A DNA stretch of 42,589 nucleotides, from the NCBI GenBank assembly GCA_025358125.1, contig JANYKS010000002.1:1-42589 (forward strand). The letters run 5' to 3'. The position numbers were made by a program, and so were the translations under genes. This DNA comes from Actinomycetes bacterium. Lineage in GTDB: Bacteria > Actinomycetota > Acidimicrobiia > Acidimicrobiales > Ilumatobacteraceae. Below are positions 32,769-40,798 of the stretch, piece after piece (positions within the stretch are counted from its first letter, which is position 1; each line of letters opens with the position of its first letter). The notes beneath the pieces are model-generated. The model ran no database searches and was not told the DNA's origin. It saw nothing but the letters and a program-made list of their open reading frames with translations.

Positions 32769-33827
32769 TCAGATCTGGCGCCAGCTCACATAGTGGGCGA
32801 GGTGGGCGAGTTCGTCCTTGACCTCAGCCGTCACGGGCATTGCCGGGAGCGAGGCGAGCGCCTCGTCGGTGAGCTCGGTGATGTGGCGTTCCAAATCGGA
32901 GAGCGCTCCCGTGTCGATGATGACCTGTTGAGCAGCGGCCACGTCGGCGTCGGTCATGCCCGGTGCCCCGACCCTGTCGAGCACGACCGCCTGGGCCGGG
33001 TTCGCCGCCGCACACGCCAGCGCCATCAGCGGTGTCGGCTTGCCTTCTCGCAGGTCGTCGGCCACCGGCTTGCCGGTGATCGCGGTGTCGCCGTACACGC
33101 CGAGCACGTCGTCGCGCATCTGGAACGCATCACCGAGCGGCAGGCCGTAGGCGGACAGCGGTTCGAGCAGTTCGCGGGCCCGCTCCGGCGCCGCCAGCAA
33201 TGCGCCGAGATGGAGGGGGCGCTCGACGGTGTACTTGCCGCTCTTGTAGCGGCAGATCTGGGCGGCCTTGTCCCACCGGCGTTCACGCATCGCCGAGCCG
33301 ACGACGTCGAGGTACTGGCCGATGTTCAGCTCGATCCGCAACTCGTTCCAGATGTCCCACGCCGGCGCCGACGCGCCGCGCATCAACTGATCGGAATAGA
33401 CGAACGTGAGGTCGCCGACGAGGATCGCGACACCTTCGCCGTAGCGACGGGCCTCGCCGGCCCAATTGCCGCCGTGGCGCTGCTCGTGCACGGTGTGCAC
33501 CGTCGGCTCGCCACGGCGGGTGGCCGAACCGTCCATCACGTCGTCGTGGAACAGCGCGAACGCGTGCAGCAGTTCCAGGGCTGCGCCCGCATCCACGACC
33601 TGCCGATCGTCGGGGTCGCCGCCGACGCCGACGAAACCCCAGTGGCAGAATGCCGGCCGGAGCCGCTTCCCCCCGGCGAGGACGAGACCGCTGATCGCGG
33701 TATACGGGTCGGCGAGCACGCTGTCGAGCTTGGACCAACGCTCGGCCTCGGCTTCGATCAGGTCGCCGAGGCGCTGATCGACACGCGCCGCGATTAGCGA
33801 GAGCGACGCTGGAGCTACGGGTACCAC
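32769..33827 (-). CDS. Polyprenyl diphosphate synthase
   Basis: 352 aa trans-isoprenyl synthase: condenses isopentenyl diphosphate onto an allylic diphosphate. First Asp motif F-H-D-D-V-M-D-G-S (DDxxD), with G-G-K-R-L-R-P-A-F before it, and a second site M-R-D-D-V-L-G-V-Y-G-D (DDxxG/D). Product length (GGPP or longer) cannot be assigned; the residues before DDxxD (L-H-A-F-A-L-F) include Phe and may limit chain length. GTG start 7 nt after TAGCCT indicates a leaderless mRNA. Next on the strand is upstream xseB. Confidence 0.92.
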   Translation of the reverse strand: MVPVAPASLSLIAARVDQRLGDLIEAEAERWSKLDSVLADPYTAISGLVLAGGKRLRPAFCHWGFVGVGGDPDDRQVVDAGAALELLHAFALFHDDVMDGSATRRGEPTVHTVHEQRHGGNWAGEARRYGEGVAILVGDLTFVYSDQLMRGASAPAWDIWNELRIELNIGQYLDVVGSAMRERRWDKAAQICRYKSGKYTVERPLHLGALLAAPERARELLEPLSAYGLPLGDAFQMRDDVLGVYGDTAITGKPVADDLREGKPTPLMALACAAANPAQAVVLDRVGAPGMTDADVAAAQQVIIDTGALSDLERHITELTDEALASLPAMPVTAEVKDELAHLAHYVSWRQI

Positions 33828-33834
33828 GGGATTG

Positions 33835-33840
33835 AGGCTA
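33835..33840 (-). promoter_or_regulatory. -10 box, leaderless polyprenyl synthase
   Basis: TAGCCT on the minus strand, 7 nt before the GTG at 33827, in the short gap after xseB. Confidence 0.5.
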
Positions 33841-33864
33841 TGCGGGAGCGGTGCCAGCGGCGCG

Positions 33865-34071
33865 TCACGCCGACTCGTTGCCGAGTTCGGCGACGACGTG
33901 TTCGATCTGCATCCGGGCGTTGCCGATGCGTTCGCGGCACAGACGGATCAGTTCGGCGGCGCGCTGGACCTGGCTCGCCAGCCGATCGACATCCACGTTG
34001 TCGCGCTCCAGTTCGGCGAGGATGCCCTCGAGTTCGGCGAGTGCTTCGCTATATCCCGGTTTGTCGCTCAT
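33865..34071 (-). CDS. xseB: Exodeoxyribonuclease VII small subunit
   Basis: 68 aa, typical length. A helical hairpin with Y-S-E-A-L-A-E-L-E-G-I-L-A-E-L-E near the start and L-C-R-E-R-I later. It binds the helical tail of XseA to form the single-strand-specific exonuclease used in repair. The ATG overlaps the xseA stop by 4 bp (ATGA). Confidence 0.93.
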   Translation of the reverse strand: MSDKPGYSEALAELEGILAELERDNVDVDRLASQVQRAAELIRLCRERIGNARMQIEHVVAELGNESA

Positions 34072-35429
34072 GTTCTTCCTTCCGCCGCGGCGGTGTGGCC
34101 GCCAGCCGTCGATTCAACCCGACTCGCTGCCACACCGGTTGCGAACGTGGTGACGATCTCGTCGCCGCTCGCGAGTTCACTGCTACTCCGGATCAGCCGG
34201 CCATCCGTTGTTCGAGTCAGGCTCCAGCCCCTCGCCATCGCGTGGATCGGGTCGAGCGATCGCACCCGAGCCTCGATCTGCTGCAACGTCTGGAGCTCCT
34301 GAGTCGCGTATTGCAGCGGCCGGAGACCGATGCCGTCGGCCGCCCGCTCGATCGCCCGATCGGCACGGTCGAGAACTCTCGCCGACGACAGCGCGACACG
34401 GTGTGACCGATCGATGAGACGTTGATCCGCGCGCTCGACCGCTGCAATCGTGCGCTGCTCGATCCGTCTGGCGGTCTCGAGCAACCCGATCGAAGACCGT
34501 TCGAGATGGCGGGACGTCCGCGCCGCGATCGCCTCCCACGTGGATTCGGTCCGCCGCGCGAATGCTTGCACCCGCTCGATCAGCGCGACCGCACACGCCG
34601 TCGGCGTCTTGAACGCGGTGTGGGCGACCTCGTCGGCGACACTGCGATCGATCTCGTGGCCGAGGCCGGTGAACACTGGCACCGTCGAGGCTGCGATTGC
34701 GAGCGCGATCGACTCGGTATCGAAGATCGCAAGCTCGGTCCGCGAGCCGCCGCCGCGGATCAACACGATCACATCGACGTCTCCCCGAGCGGCGAGGGTG
34801 GCGACCGCGTTCGTCACCATCTCGGCCGCGAACTCGCCTTGGACGCGAACGTCGATCACCCGGATGCCAAAACCGTGCCCGCTCTGTTTGAGCTGATGCA
34901 TGAAGTCGTGCCAGGCCGCGCTGTCGACGCTCGTGACGAGCCCGATCCGCAGTGGCATCTCGGCAACGGTGAGGCGGCGGTTGGCGTCGTACAACCCTTT
35001 GGCGACGAGCCGGCGGATCACGTCGTCGCGCTCCATCGCCATCTCGCCGAGCGTGTAGCGCGGGTCGATCGCCGACATCTTGAGGCTCAGCCGACCGTTG
35101 GCCGGGTAGAAGTCCAAGACTCCGAACACCCGCACCTTGATCCCGTCGGCGAGGCGCAGGCGATGCTTGTGGAGGAGCGGCCGCAACCGCATCCGGGCGT
35201 TCGCGAAAAAAGACACGTCGAGCACGGCCTTGCGTTCGGCGCCGGATTCGACGAGGCGGAAGTAGGCGTGGCCGTTACGTTCGCCGTAGCCCTGGATCTC
35301 GCCGCGCACCCACACGCCGTCACCAAACTGGCGGCGCAGCACGCCGTTGACGGCGTCGGCCAGTTCGGCCACGGAATAGGTCGGCTCCCCTCCGTCATCG
35401 AGATCGAGATCGAACGCAGCCTGACTCAC
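34068..35429 (-). CDS. xseA: Exodeoxyribonuclease VII large subunit
   Basis: 453 aa. N-terminal OB fold (about 15-115: V-W-V-R-G-E-I-Q-G-Y, with K-V-R-V-F-G-V-L-D-F-Y), catalytic core with I-G-L-V-T-S-V-D-S-A-A-W-H-D-F, then V-L-I-R-G-G-G-S-R-T-E-L-A-I-F-D and P-V-F-T-G-L-G-H-E-I-D-R-S-V-A-D. A long coiled helical tail carries the XseB sites, and a closing beta segment includes R-G-W-S-L-T-R. GTG start with a weak CAGAAT -10-like box 7 nt upstream. Confidence 0.96.
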   Translation of the reverse strand: MSQAAFDLDLDDGGEPTYSVAELADAVNGVLRRQFGDGVWVRGEIQGYGERNGHAYFRLVESGAERKAVLDVSFFANARMRLRPLLHKHRLRLADGIKVRVFGVLDFYPANGRLSLKMSAIDPRYTLGEMAMERDDVIRRLVAKGLYDANRRLTVAEMPLRIGLVTSVDSAAWHDFMHQLKQSGHGFGIRVIDVRVQGEFAAEMVTNAVATLAARGDVDVIVLIRGGGSRTELAIFDTESIALAIAASTVPVFTGLGHEIDRSVADEVAHTAFKTPTACAVALIERVQAFARRTESTWEAIAARTSRHLERSSIGLLETARRIEQRTIAAVERADQRLIDRSHRVALSSARVLDRADRAIERAADGIGLRPLQYATQELQTLQQIEARVRSLDPIHAMARGWSLTRTTDGRLIRSSSELASGDEIVTTFATGVAASRVESTAGGHTAAAEGRT

Positions 35430-35468
35430 GACCCCGATTCTGCCCGATGGACCGGCCCGATCGTCGCG

Positions 35469-37130
35469 CTATGCAGAGACGTCGACCCTGATCGTGTGCC
35501 AACCGCTTGCTCCGTCCGGCGCGACCTGGGTGCGCTGCTCGGTCTGGGTCTCGCCAGTACCGTCGGTGGCGCGGACCCGGATCTGGTGCCGGCCGGCCGG
35601 CGCGTCCCATTGCAGCCACCATTGCCGCCACGAGTTGTTGCCGAGCGACGGCCCGAGCGTCGTCTCCATCCACGGGCCGTCGTCGACCTGGATCTCGGCC
35701 TTGTCGATGCCACGGGTCGGTGCCCAGGCAATTCCAGCGAGATGAGTGGCGCCGGCCTTCACGTTGCCACCGGGTCGATCGATCCGGGACTGGGTCTTCA
35801 CCGGAGCGAGCGTTGCCCAACCGCGCGGCACCCAGTATCCCTCTTCGGTATCGAATCGGGTCAGTCTGATCTCGCTCAACCACTTCACGGCAGACACGTA
35901 CCCGTAGATGCCCGGCACGATGATTCGGGCCGGGAACCCGTTCCTGACCGGCAGCGCCTCGCCGTTCATGCCGACCGCGATCAGAGCGTCGCGGCCGTCG
36001 AGCGTCGTGACCGGAAAGCCGGCGGTGAATCCGTCGACGGAGACGCCCAGCACCTGATCGGCGTCCGAGTGCACGCCGGCCTCCTTGAGCAGATCGTCGA
36101 GCCGGCAGCCGATCCAGCGGGCGTTGCCCACGAGGTCGCCTCCGACCTCATTGGACACGCACGAGATGGTGATGTCGCGCTCGATCAACGTGCGGTTGAG
36201 GATGTCGTCGTAGCTGAGCGTGAGCGGATTGTCGACCTTGCCGGTGACCTTCATCCGCCACGAACTCAGCGCGACCGAAGGGAACGAGAGGGCTGTGTCG
36301 ATCCGGTAAAAGCTCTTGATCGGCGTGATCAGGCTGGAGAGGCCTTCGTTGCCGGCCAGCAGCGCCAGGTCGGACGGGGGCGGTGGCAGAGGATCCACCG
36401 GTTTGGGCAGGCGCACCCCAGCCCGGACGAGCGAGCTGTCGAAGCGGCCCTGGAGGCTCTTGCCGATCGTCGTGACCAGCAACGCGCCAACGGCGAGGCC
36501 GCCGGTCGTCGTGAGGAACCGGCGACGGTCGACGGTCGACGCAGCCTGCGAATTCAGCGCAGCCTGCGCAGAATTCGCCTGGTGGGGACGAGCCGATGCC
36601 ACGACCGGCTCGGGGTGCGCCAGGCGATGGCCGAACACGAGCACGCCACCCGCAACTGCTGCTGCCACGAGTGAGGGCACCACGCCGACGAAGCGGGTGT
36701 TGCGGCCGACGCCTGCAGCGAGTGCGCCGAGCAGGCCGAATGCGGCGGCGAACGCGATGCCGATGCTGCGTCGCCCACGAACCGTCGCGATGCCGACGAG
36801 CGCCGCGGCGATCGCGATGACCACGAGGATGCTCAACCTCAACACCGTCTTGTCGCTCTCGGGGCCGAAGGTTCGCTTCGCGAAATCCTCCAGGAATTTC
36901 GGCACCCGGTCGATCACTCGGTCACCGACGCTCACCACCGGCGAGCGGAGCGCGCGTGAAAAGCCGGCAACGAGCTCTCCGAACGCAAGCCCGAGACCGG
37001 CGGCGACGAGGCCGATCAGTACTCCGTACCAGCGCGGCGGGCGATGCTGGTCGCCGGCGTCGGCGTCGGCCACCCCACCGTTGGCCTGCGCCTTCGATGT
37101 GTCCATCGCTGGTAACTCGGGCTTTGCCAT
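35469..37130 (-). CDS. Membrane-anchored molybdopterin oxidoreductase, sulfite-oxidase-like
   Basis: 553 aa. Four membrane helices (about 34-55, 97-117, 122-140, 148-167), then R-R-R-F-L-T-T-T-G-G-L and a fifth hydrophobic segment (208-224), which looks like an internal Tat-type signal. The Mo-cofactor domain from ~245 has the Mo-ligating Cys324 in I-S-C-V-S-N-E-V-G-G, N-A-R-W-I-G, and N-G-F-P-A-R-I-I-V-P-G-I-Y-G-Y. An Ig-like dimerisation domain closes it. The active site should lie outside the membrane. Substrate unknown: sulfite, methionine sulfoxide or another oxide. One base separates it from ccdA, so a thiol/redox supply link is likely. Confidence 0.88.
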   Translation of the reverse strand: MAKPELPAMDTSKAQANGGVADADAGDQHRPPRWYGVLIGLVAAGLGLAFGELVAGFSRALRSPVVSVGDRVIDRVPKFLEDFAKRTFGPESDKTVLRLSILVVIAIAAALVGIATVRGRRSIGIAFAAAFGLLGALAAGVGRNTRFVGVVPSLVAAAVAGGVLVFGHRLAHPEPVVASARPHQANSAQAALNSQAASTVDRRRFLTTTGGLAVGALLVTTIGKSLQGRFDSSLVRAGVRLPKPVDPLPPPPSDLALLAGNEGLSSLITPIKSFYRIDTALSFPSVALSSWRMKVTGKVDNPLTLSYDDILNRTLIERDITISCVSNEVGGDLVGNARWIGCRLDDLLKEAGVHSDADQVLGVSVDGFTAGFPVTTLDGRDALIAVGMNGEALPVRNGFPARIIVPGIYGYVSAVKWLSEIRLTRFDTEEGYWVPRGWATLAPVKTQSRIDRPGGNVKAGATHLAGIAWAPTRGIDKAEIQVDDGPWMETTLGPSLGNNSWRQWWLQWDAPAGRHQIRVRATDGTGETQTEQRTQVAPDGASGWHTIRVDVSA

Positions 37131-37131
37131 C

Positions 37132-37803
37132 TCAGTTGCCTTTCACAAAGGGGAGAACCCGGCTGATGGATCCGGTCAGCCTCTCGTACGTATTCGATAC
37201 AACCAGCACTCCGAGCAAAACCAGCGTCAAACCGGCGAACACTTCGATCCGATGCGACCGTCGCTGGACCCACGTCATCACTCTGTCGACCCCGGTCAGA
37301 CCGAGCGAGGCAACCACGAACGGCAGGCCGAGACCCGCCGAGTACGCCACGAGCAGCAGACCCGATCGCAGCGGGCGACCATCGGCGGCTGCCGCACCGA
37401 GTGCGGTGCCGAGCAGCGGGCCGACGCACGGTGTCCACGCCGCCCCGAACGACACACCGATCACGAACGGCGCCCCCTGCTGGAAGCGGTGCATCGGCCT
37501 GAATTCACGGGCAAGGGGCCCTCGGCCGGGAACAAGCAAGGACAGCCCGAAGAGCACGAGCAGCGAGCCCCCGACGATCACCACCGGTCGGCCCGTCAGC
37601 ACGCCACCGATCGCCCCGGCTGCAACGCCGAGCAATGCGAACACGAGCGCGAAACCGCCGACGAACGTGAGCGTCGCCGCGACCGCACCCTGGCGAGTGC
37701 TGCCGGCGACGACACCGAGCCAGACGGGTACCAGCGGCAGCACGCATGGCGCGAGGAACGAGGCAATGCCCGCTCCGAAGAGGGCGAACAGGGCAACGGT
37801 CAC
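37132..37803 (-). CDS. CcdA-like thiol-disulfide membrane transporter
   Basis: 223 aa, about six helices. The two redox cysteines are in the hallmark positions: A-P-C-V-L-P-L-V-P in the first helix and W-T-P-C-V-G-P-L in the fourth. It passes electrons from cytosolic thioredoxin outward. A longer reading frame exists upstream, but the GTG at 37803 overlaps the thioredoxin-like gene's stop by 4 bp and starts directly with the first helix. CcdA plus a TlpA/redoxin protein separately encode what mycobacterial DipZ combines in one chain. Confidence 0.9.
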   Translation of the reverse strand: MTVALFALFGAGIASFLAPCVLPLVPVWLGVVAGSTRQGAVAATLTFVGGFALVFALLGVAAGAIGGVLTGRPVVIVGGSLLVLFGLSLLVPGRGPLAREFRPMHRFQQGAPFVIGVSFGAAWTPCVGPLLGTALGAAAADGRPLRSGLLLVAYSAGLGLPFVVASLGLTGVDRVMTWVQRRSHRIEVFAGLTLVLLGVLVVSNTYERLTGSISRVLPFVKGN

Positions 37804-38486
37804 GTCTGCGGGAACTCGGCTCGCGGTGAGCTGGGGTCCACACCGAGCAGCGTGCGAACGGCGTCCTCGATCGAGGCGTATGCGCCCTCGCCGACGTGAT
37901 CGAAGCGGATCTGGCCGGATGCGTCGGTGATGAAGACCCGCGGCCAGTAACGGTTGTCGAACGCCTGCCAATTCGTCCTTTTCGGGTCGAGCAGTACCGG
38001 CCAGGTGACGCCGAGCTTGGCGGCGGCCGCTGAGACGTTGGCGGGATCGGCCTCGTAGTCGAACTCCGGTGTGTGGATGCCGACGATCTGCAGTCCGTCC
38101 GGCTGATAGCGATCCCAGAGGGCACGCACGTAGGGAAGGGTGTTCTTGCAGTTGTAGCAACCGAAGGTCCACAGCTCGTACAGAACGACCCTGCCATCTA
38201 CTGCGCCCGGCTTGTCGTTCAGCCAGCCGCTGCTGGTATCGAGCGCCGGCGCTTTGCCGAGCAGCTTCAACGGGGCCGGCAACGACCGGGTCTTCACATC
38301 GACCGCCTCCTTCGGAGCGCCGCTCACGGTTGCCGGATCGGTATGTGCCGAAACGACGACTGCCGCCGCTCCGATGGTGAGCGCGACTGCACCGATCGCG
38401 AGGCGAAGTCTGCGGGTGAGCCTCGCTGCGCCTCGGCGCGGCCCAGGCTGATTCGCAGGAACGGTCTCGGCTTCGGACACGTCCAC
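37800..38486 (-). CDS. Membrane-anchored thioredoxin/redoxin (TlpA/DipZ-like)
   Basis: 228 aa. Basic cytosolic start, one membrane helix (about 27-48), then an extracytoplasmic thioredoxin fold: V-V-L-Y-E-L-W-T-F-G-C-Y-N-C-K-N with CxxC Y-N between cysteines, G-I-H-T-P-E-F and the cis-Pro region W-P-R-V-F-I-T-D. The W-T-F-x-C-x-N-C form is that of DipZ/redoxin proteins. First gene of the thioredoxin-ccdA-Mo-oxidoreductase operon; divergent from the two-component system. GTG start. Confidence 0.9.
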   Translation of the reverse strand: MDVSEAETVPANQPGPRRGAARLTRRLRLAIGAVALTIGAAAVVVSAHTDPATVSGAPKEAVDVKTRSLPAPLKLLGKAPALDTSSGWLNDKPGAVDGRVVLYELWTFGCYNCKNTLPYVRALWDRYQPDGLQIVGIHTPEFDYEADPANVSAAAAKLGVTWPVLLDPKRTNWQAFDNRYWPRVFITDASGQIRFDHVGEGAYASIEDAVRTLLGVDPSSPRAEFPQT

Positions 38487-38524
38487 AGTCTGGAATGGCC
38501 GTATATCGGTTACGAATCGACGTC

Positions 38525-38546
38525 CGAAACGTTCGCGAAACTTCGA
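38525..38546. promoter_or_regulatory. 11-bp direct repeat, candidate response-regulator site
   Basis: CGAAACGTTCG (38525-38535) is followed directly by CGAAACTTCGA (38536-38546), sharing CGAAAC plus TTCG. OmpR/PhoB-type regulators bind such 11-bp direct repeats. It lies about 45-65 bp upstream of the inferred start point of the response regulator gene and in the shared promoter region of the divergent redox operon. An 8-bp palindrome TTCGCGAA spans the junction. Confidence 0.4.
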
Positions 38547-38577
38547 TCAGGCCCGTATTCACTCGTTCCGGTGGACG

Positions 38578-38583
38578 TACTCT
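38578..38583 (+). promoter_or_regulatory. -10 box, leaderless response regulator
   Basis: TACTCT ends 6 nt before the ATG at 38590; no Shine-Dalgarno. Confidence 0.55.
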
Positions 38584-38589
38584 TGCCAC

Positions 38590-39279
38590 ATGGCTCACCA
38601 GGTGCTCGTTGTCGACGATGAACCGATGGTGCGCGAAGTCGTCGCTCGCTACCTCGAGGTCGACGGCGTCGAGGTGCATGAAGCTGCCGATGGGCGCGCA
38701 GCGCAGGAGTGGCTCGACAACCATGTTCCCGACCTCGTCGTGCTCGACGTCATGTTGCCGGAGATCGACGGCCTCTCGATCTTGCGCCGGCTCCGGCTCA
38801 GCAGTGACGTTCCGGTCATCTTGTTGACGGCCCGCGCCGATGAGGTCGACCGGATCGTCGGTCTCGAGCTCGGCGCCGATGACTACGTCGTCAAGCCGTT
38901 CTCGCCCCGCGAGCTCGCGGCCCGGGTGCGCACGGTGCTGCGCCGCAGCGCGATCCGTTCGGCTGCCGAGTCGTCGAGCCGCATCGATTTCGGCGAACTC
39001 GGCATCGACAGCGCCACCCGCGAGGTCTTCCTCGACGGCGCCGTCGTTGCTTTCACGCCGAAGGAGTTCGATCTGCTCGCGCTGCTCGCACAGTCGCCGC
39101 GGCAGGTTTTCTCCCGGGCCCAGTTGCTCGATCTCGTCTGGTCATCGTCGCCCGACTATCAGGATCCCGCGACCGTGACCGTCCACGTCGGTCGCATCCG
39201 CCAGAAGATCGAGGCAAACCCCGAGCAACCACGATGGATCGTGACGATCCGCAGCGTCGGCTACAGGTTCGAACCATGA
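38590..39279 (+). CDS. OmpR-family response regulator
   Basis: 229 aa. Receiver domain with acidic D-D-E near residue 9-11, phospho-acceptor Asp53 in V-V-L-D-V-M-L-P, and Lys102 in V-V-K-P-F. The winged-helix DNA-binding domain (about 130-229) has F-T-P-K-E-F-D-L-L, V-W-S-S-S-P-D-Y, T-V-H-V-G-R-I-R-Q-K-I-E and R-S-V-G-Y-R-F. Overlaps the histidine kinase gene by 4 bp (ATGA). Signal and regulon unknown; the candidate repeat upstream suggests autoregulation and control of the divergent redox operon. Confidence 0.96.
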   Translation: MAHQVLVVDDEPMVREVVARYLEVDGVEVHEAADGRAAQEWLDNHVPDLVVLDVMLPEIDGLSILRRLRLSSDVPVILLTARADEVDRIVGLELGADDYVVKPFSPRELAARVRTVLRRSAIRSAAESSSRIDFGELGIDSATREVFLDGAVVAFTPKEFDLLALLAQSPRQVFSRAQLLDLVWSSSPDYQDPATVTVHVGRIRQKIEANPEQPRWIVTIRSVGYRFEP

Positions 39280-40430
39280 CCGGGCTGATCGCGATGTCGA
39301 TGTCGTTGCGAGCACTCCTGCGCGGCCACCCGCTGGTCACACTGTTGTCGTTCGCAGCGTTCGCGGTCGGCACGATCCTCGTCGGCCTGGCCCTGCGCCG
39401 GTATCAGCGCCGGGCTCGATCCCTGCGCCGTTCGGTGCTGGTGGTTGCGCTGTCCTCGCTGCTGATCGCGGTTGCTGCAGCCGTCACGGCGACCCGGCTG
39501 ATGGTCCTGTCGGAGCAAGAGCTCGGTGCGTTCCTCACCGTGCTCGGTGTCGCAGCCGGATTCGCGGCGCTGCTCGCCGTCGTCGTCTCGCAGCCGCTCG
39601 GCGACGACGTCCGCCATCTCGAATCGGCCGTGCGCAGGATCGAAATGGGCGACCGGTCGGTGCGGGTCGACAGCCTGCGCGGCGACGAGCTCGGCCACGT
39701 CGGTCGGGCGATCGACGATCTCGTCCGACGATTGACCGAGCTCGAAAACGAGCGGAGCGCGGGCGAAGACGCACGGCGGACGCTGTTGAGCAACATCGGC
39801 CACGACTTGCGCTCACCACTTGCCGCGCTCCAGGCGGCGATCGAGGCGCTGGTCGACGGCGTTGCGCCCGACCCGCAGCGCTATCTCCGCTCGATGCAGC
39901 ACGATGTCGAAGCGTTGGGATCGCTGATCGACGACCTGTATCTCCTGTCCCGGCTCGATGCCGGCCGACTCGATCTCGAGCGGGTGCCGATAGATCTCGT
40001 CGAACTCGCCGACGACGCGGTGGAGTCGCTCGCGCCGACCGCTGCCGCTGCCGGGGTACGCGTCGTGCTCGAAGCCGGCGACGCCGTGCATGTGCTCGCA
40101 AGCCCGGTTTCGCTCGCCCGCGTCATCCGCAATCTCGTCGACAACGGCATTCGCCATGCTCCCGCTGGCTCGACGGTGCGGGTCACAGTCACCGCCGAAC
40201 GCGGCGCCGTCGTGCGGGTGACCGACGATGGGCCGGGTTTTCCCGACGACTTCCGCGATCACGCCTTCGAGCGCTTCACCCGATCGGATCCGAGCCGCAC
40301 CCGTCAGTCCGGTGGCGGCGGCCTCGGCCTCGCGATCGCGCGTGGCCTGGTCGAGGCTCACGGCGGCGAGATCTGGATCGAAGACTCCGCCAACGCCTCG
40401 GTCGCCTTCCGCGTCCCGATCCCAGCCTGA
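39276..40430 (+). CDS. Sensor histidine kinase
   Basis: 384 aa. Three hydrophobic segments (about 18-40, 53-73, 85-105) with almost no extracellular domain, then HAMP (about 105-160), H-box G-H-D-L-R-S-P-L, N-box N-L-V-D-N-G-I-R-H-A, G1 D-D-G-P-G-F, F-box F-E-R-F and G2 G-G-G-G-L-G-L-A-I. The small outside part suggests it senses the membrane or a partner protein. ATG at 39276 chosen from the 4-bp overlap; an earlier in-frame ATG lies inside the regulator gene. Confidence 0.94.
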   Translation: MTGLIAMSMSLRALLRGHPLVTLLSFAAFAVGTILVGLALRRYQRRARSLRRSVLVVALSSLLIAVAAAVTATRLMVLSEQELGAFLTVLGVAAGFAALLAVVVSQPLGDDVRHLESAVRRIEMGDRSVRVDSLRGDELGHVGRAIDDLVRRLTELENERSAGEDARRTLLSNIGHDLRSPLAALQAAIEALVDGVAPDPQRYLRSMQHDVEALGSLIDDLYLLSRLDAGRLDLERVPIDLVELADDAVESLAPTAAAAGVRVVLEAGDAVHVLASPVSLARVIRNLVDNGIRHAPAGSTVRVTVTAERGAVVRVTDDGPGFPDDFRDHAFERFTRSDPSRTRQSGGGGLGLAIARGLVEAHGGEIWIEDSANASVAFRVPIPA

Positions 40431-40523
40431 CCGCCTTCCCACCCAGTTGCCAGCTGCGCGCCCGCGCCCAGTCTGCCCGCCTTCCCACCCAGTTGCCAGC
40501 CGCGCGCCCCGCGCCCAATCTGC
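40431..40523. repeat. 46-bp tandem repeat after the kinase gene
   Basis: Starting at the first base after the kinase stop, CCGCCTTCCCACCCAGTTGC and the following bases to 40476 are repeated from 40477 with a few mismatches. Shortened echoes of the GCCCGCGCAGTCTGCC part continue to ~40552. No coding potential supported. Confidence 0.85.
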
Positions 40524-40593
40524 CCGGCGCTGCCCGCGCAGTCTGCCCGCGCGATCACCGCCATTGCGCGACATCAGGCGGGCGGACAGCCCC

Positions 40594-40747
40594 CACCACC
40601 GCACACCGGGCCACCGCCACACCGGGCCACCGCACACCGGGCCACCCCCACACCGGGCACCCCCACACCGCCACACCGCCACACCGGGCCACCGCCGCCA
40701 CACCGCCACACCGGGCCACCGCCACACCGCCACACCCGGCCACCGCC
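40594..40747. repeat. C/A-rich minisatellite between convergent genes
   Basis: About 150 bp of irregular CACACCGGGCCACCGC / CACACCGC units, almost without T. With the preceding 46-bp repeat it fills most of the 368-bp gap between the kinase and rmuC gene ends. One strand is extremely C-rich, the other G-rich with many GGG runs, so unusual DNA structure is possible. Open frames across it read only repetitive peptides. Confidence 0.9.
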
Positions 40748-40798
40748 TGAACCAACGCCGCCGGGCCCGCGCCGGGCCGGGACTCCCCGCTGGCTCGG

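Noticed and set aside
34422..36674. 750-codon plus-strand frame across xseA and the Mo enzyme
   Set aside because: It runs antisense through two well-supported genes and has shadow-type composition.
39813..40733. 306-codon minus-strand frame with Trp/Gly/Val repeats
   Set aside because: The repeated peptide is only a translation of the minisatellite, and the rest is antisense to the kinase.
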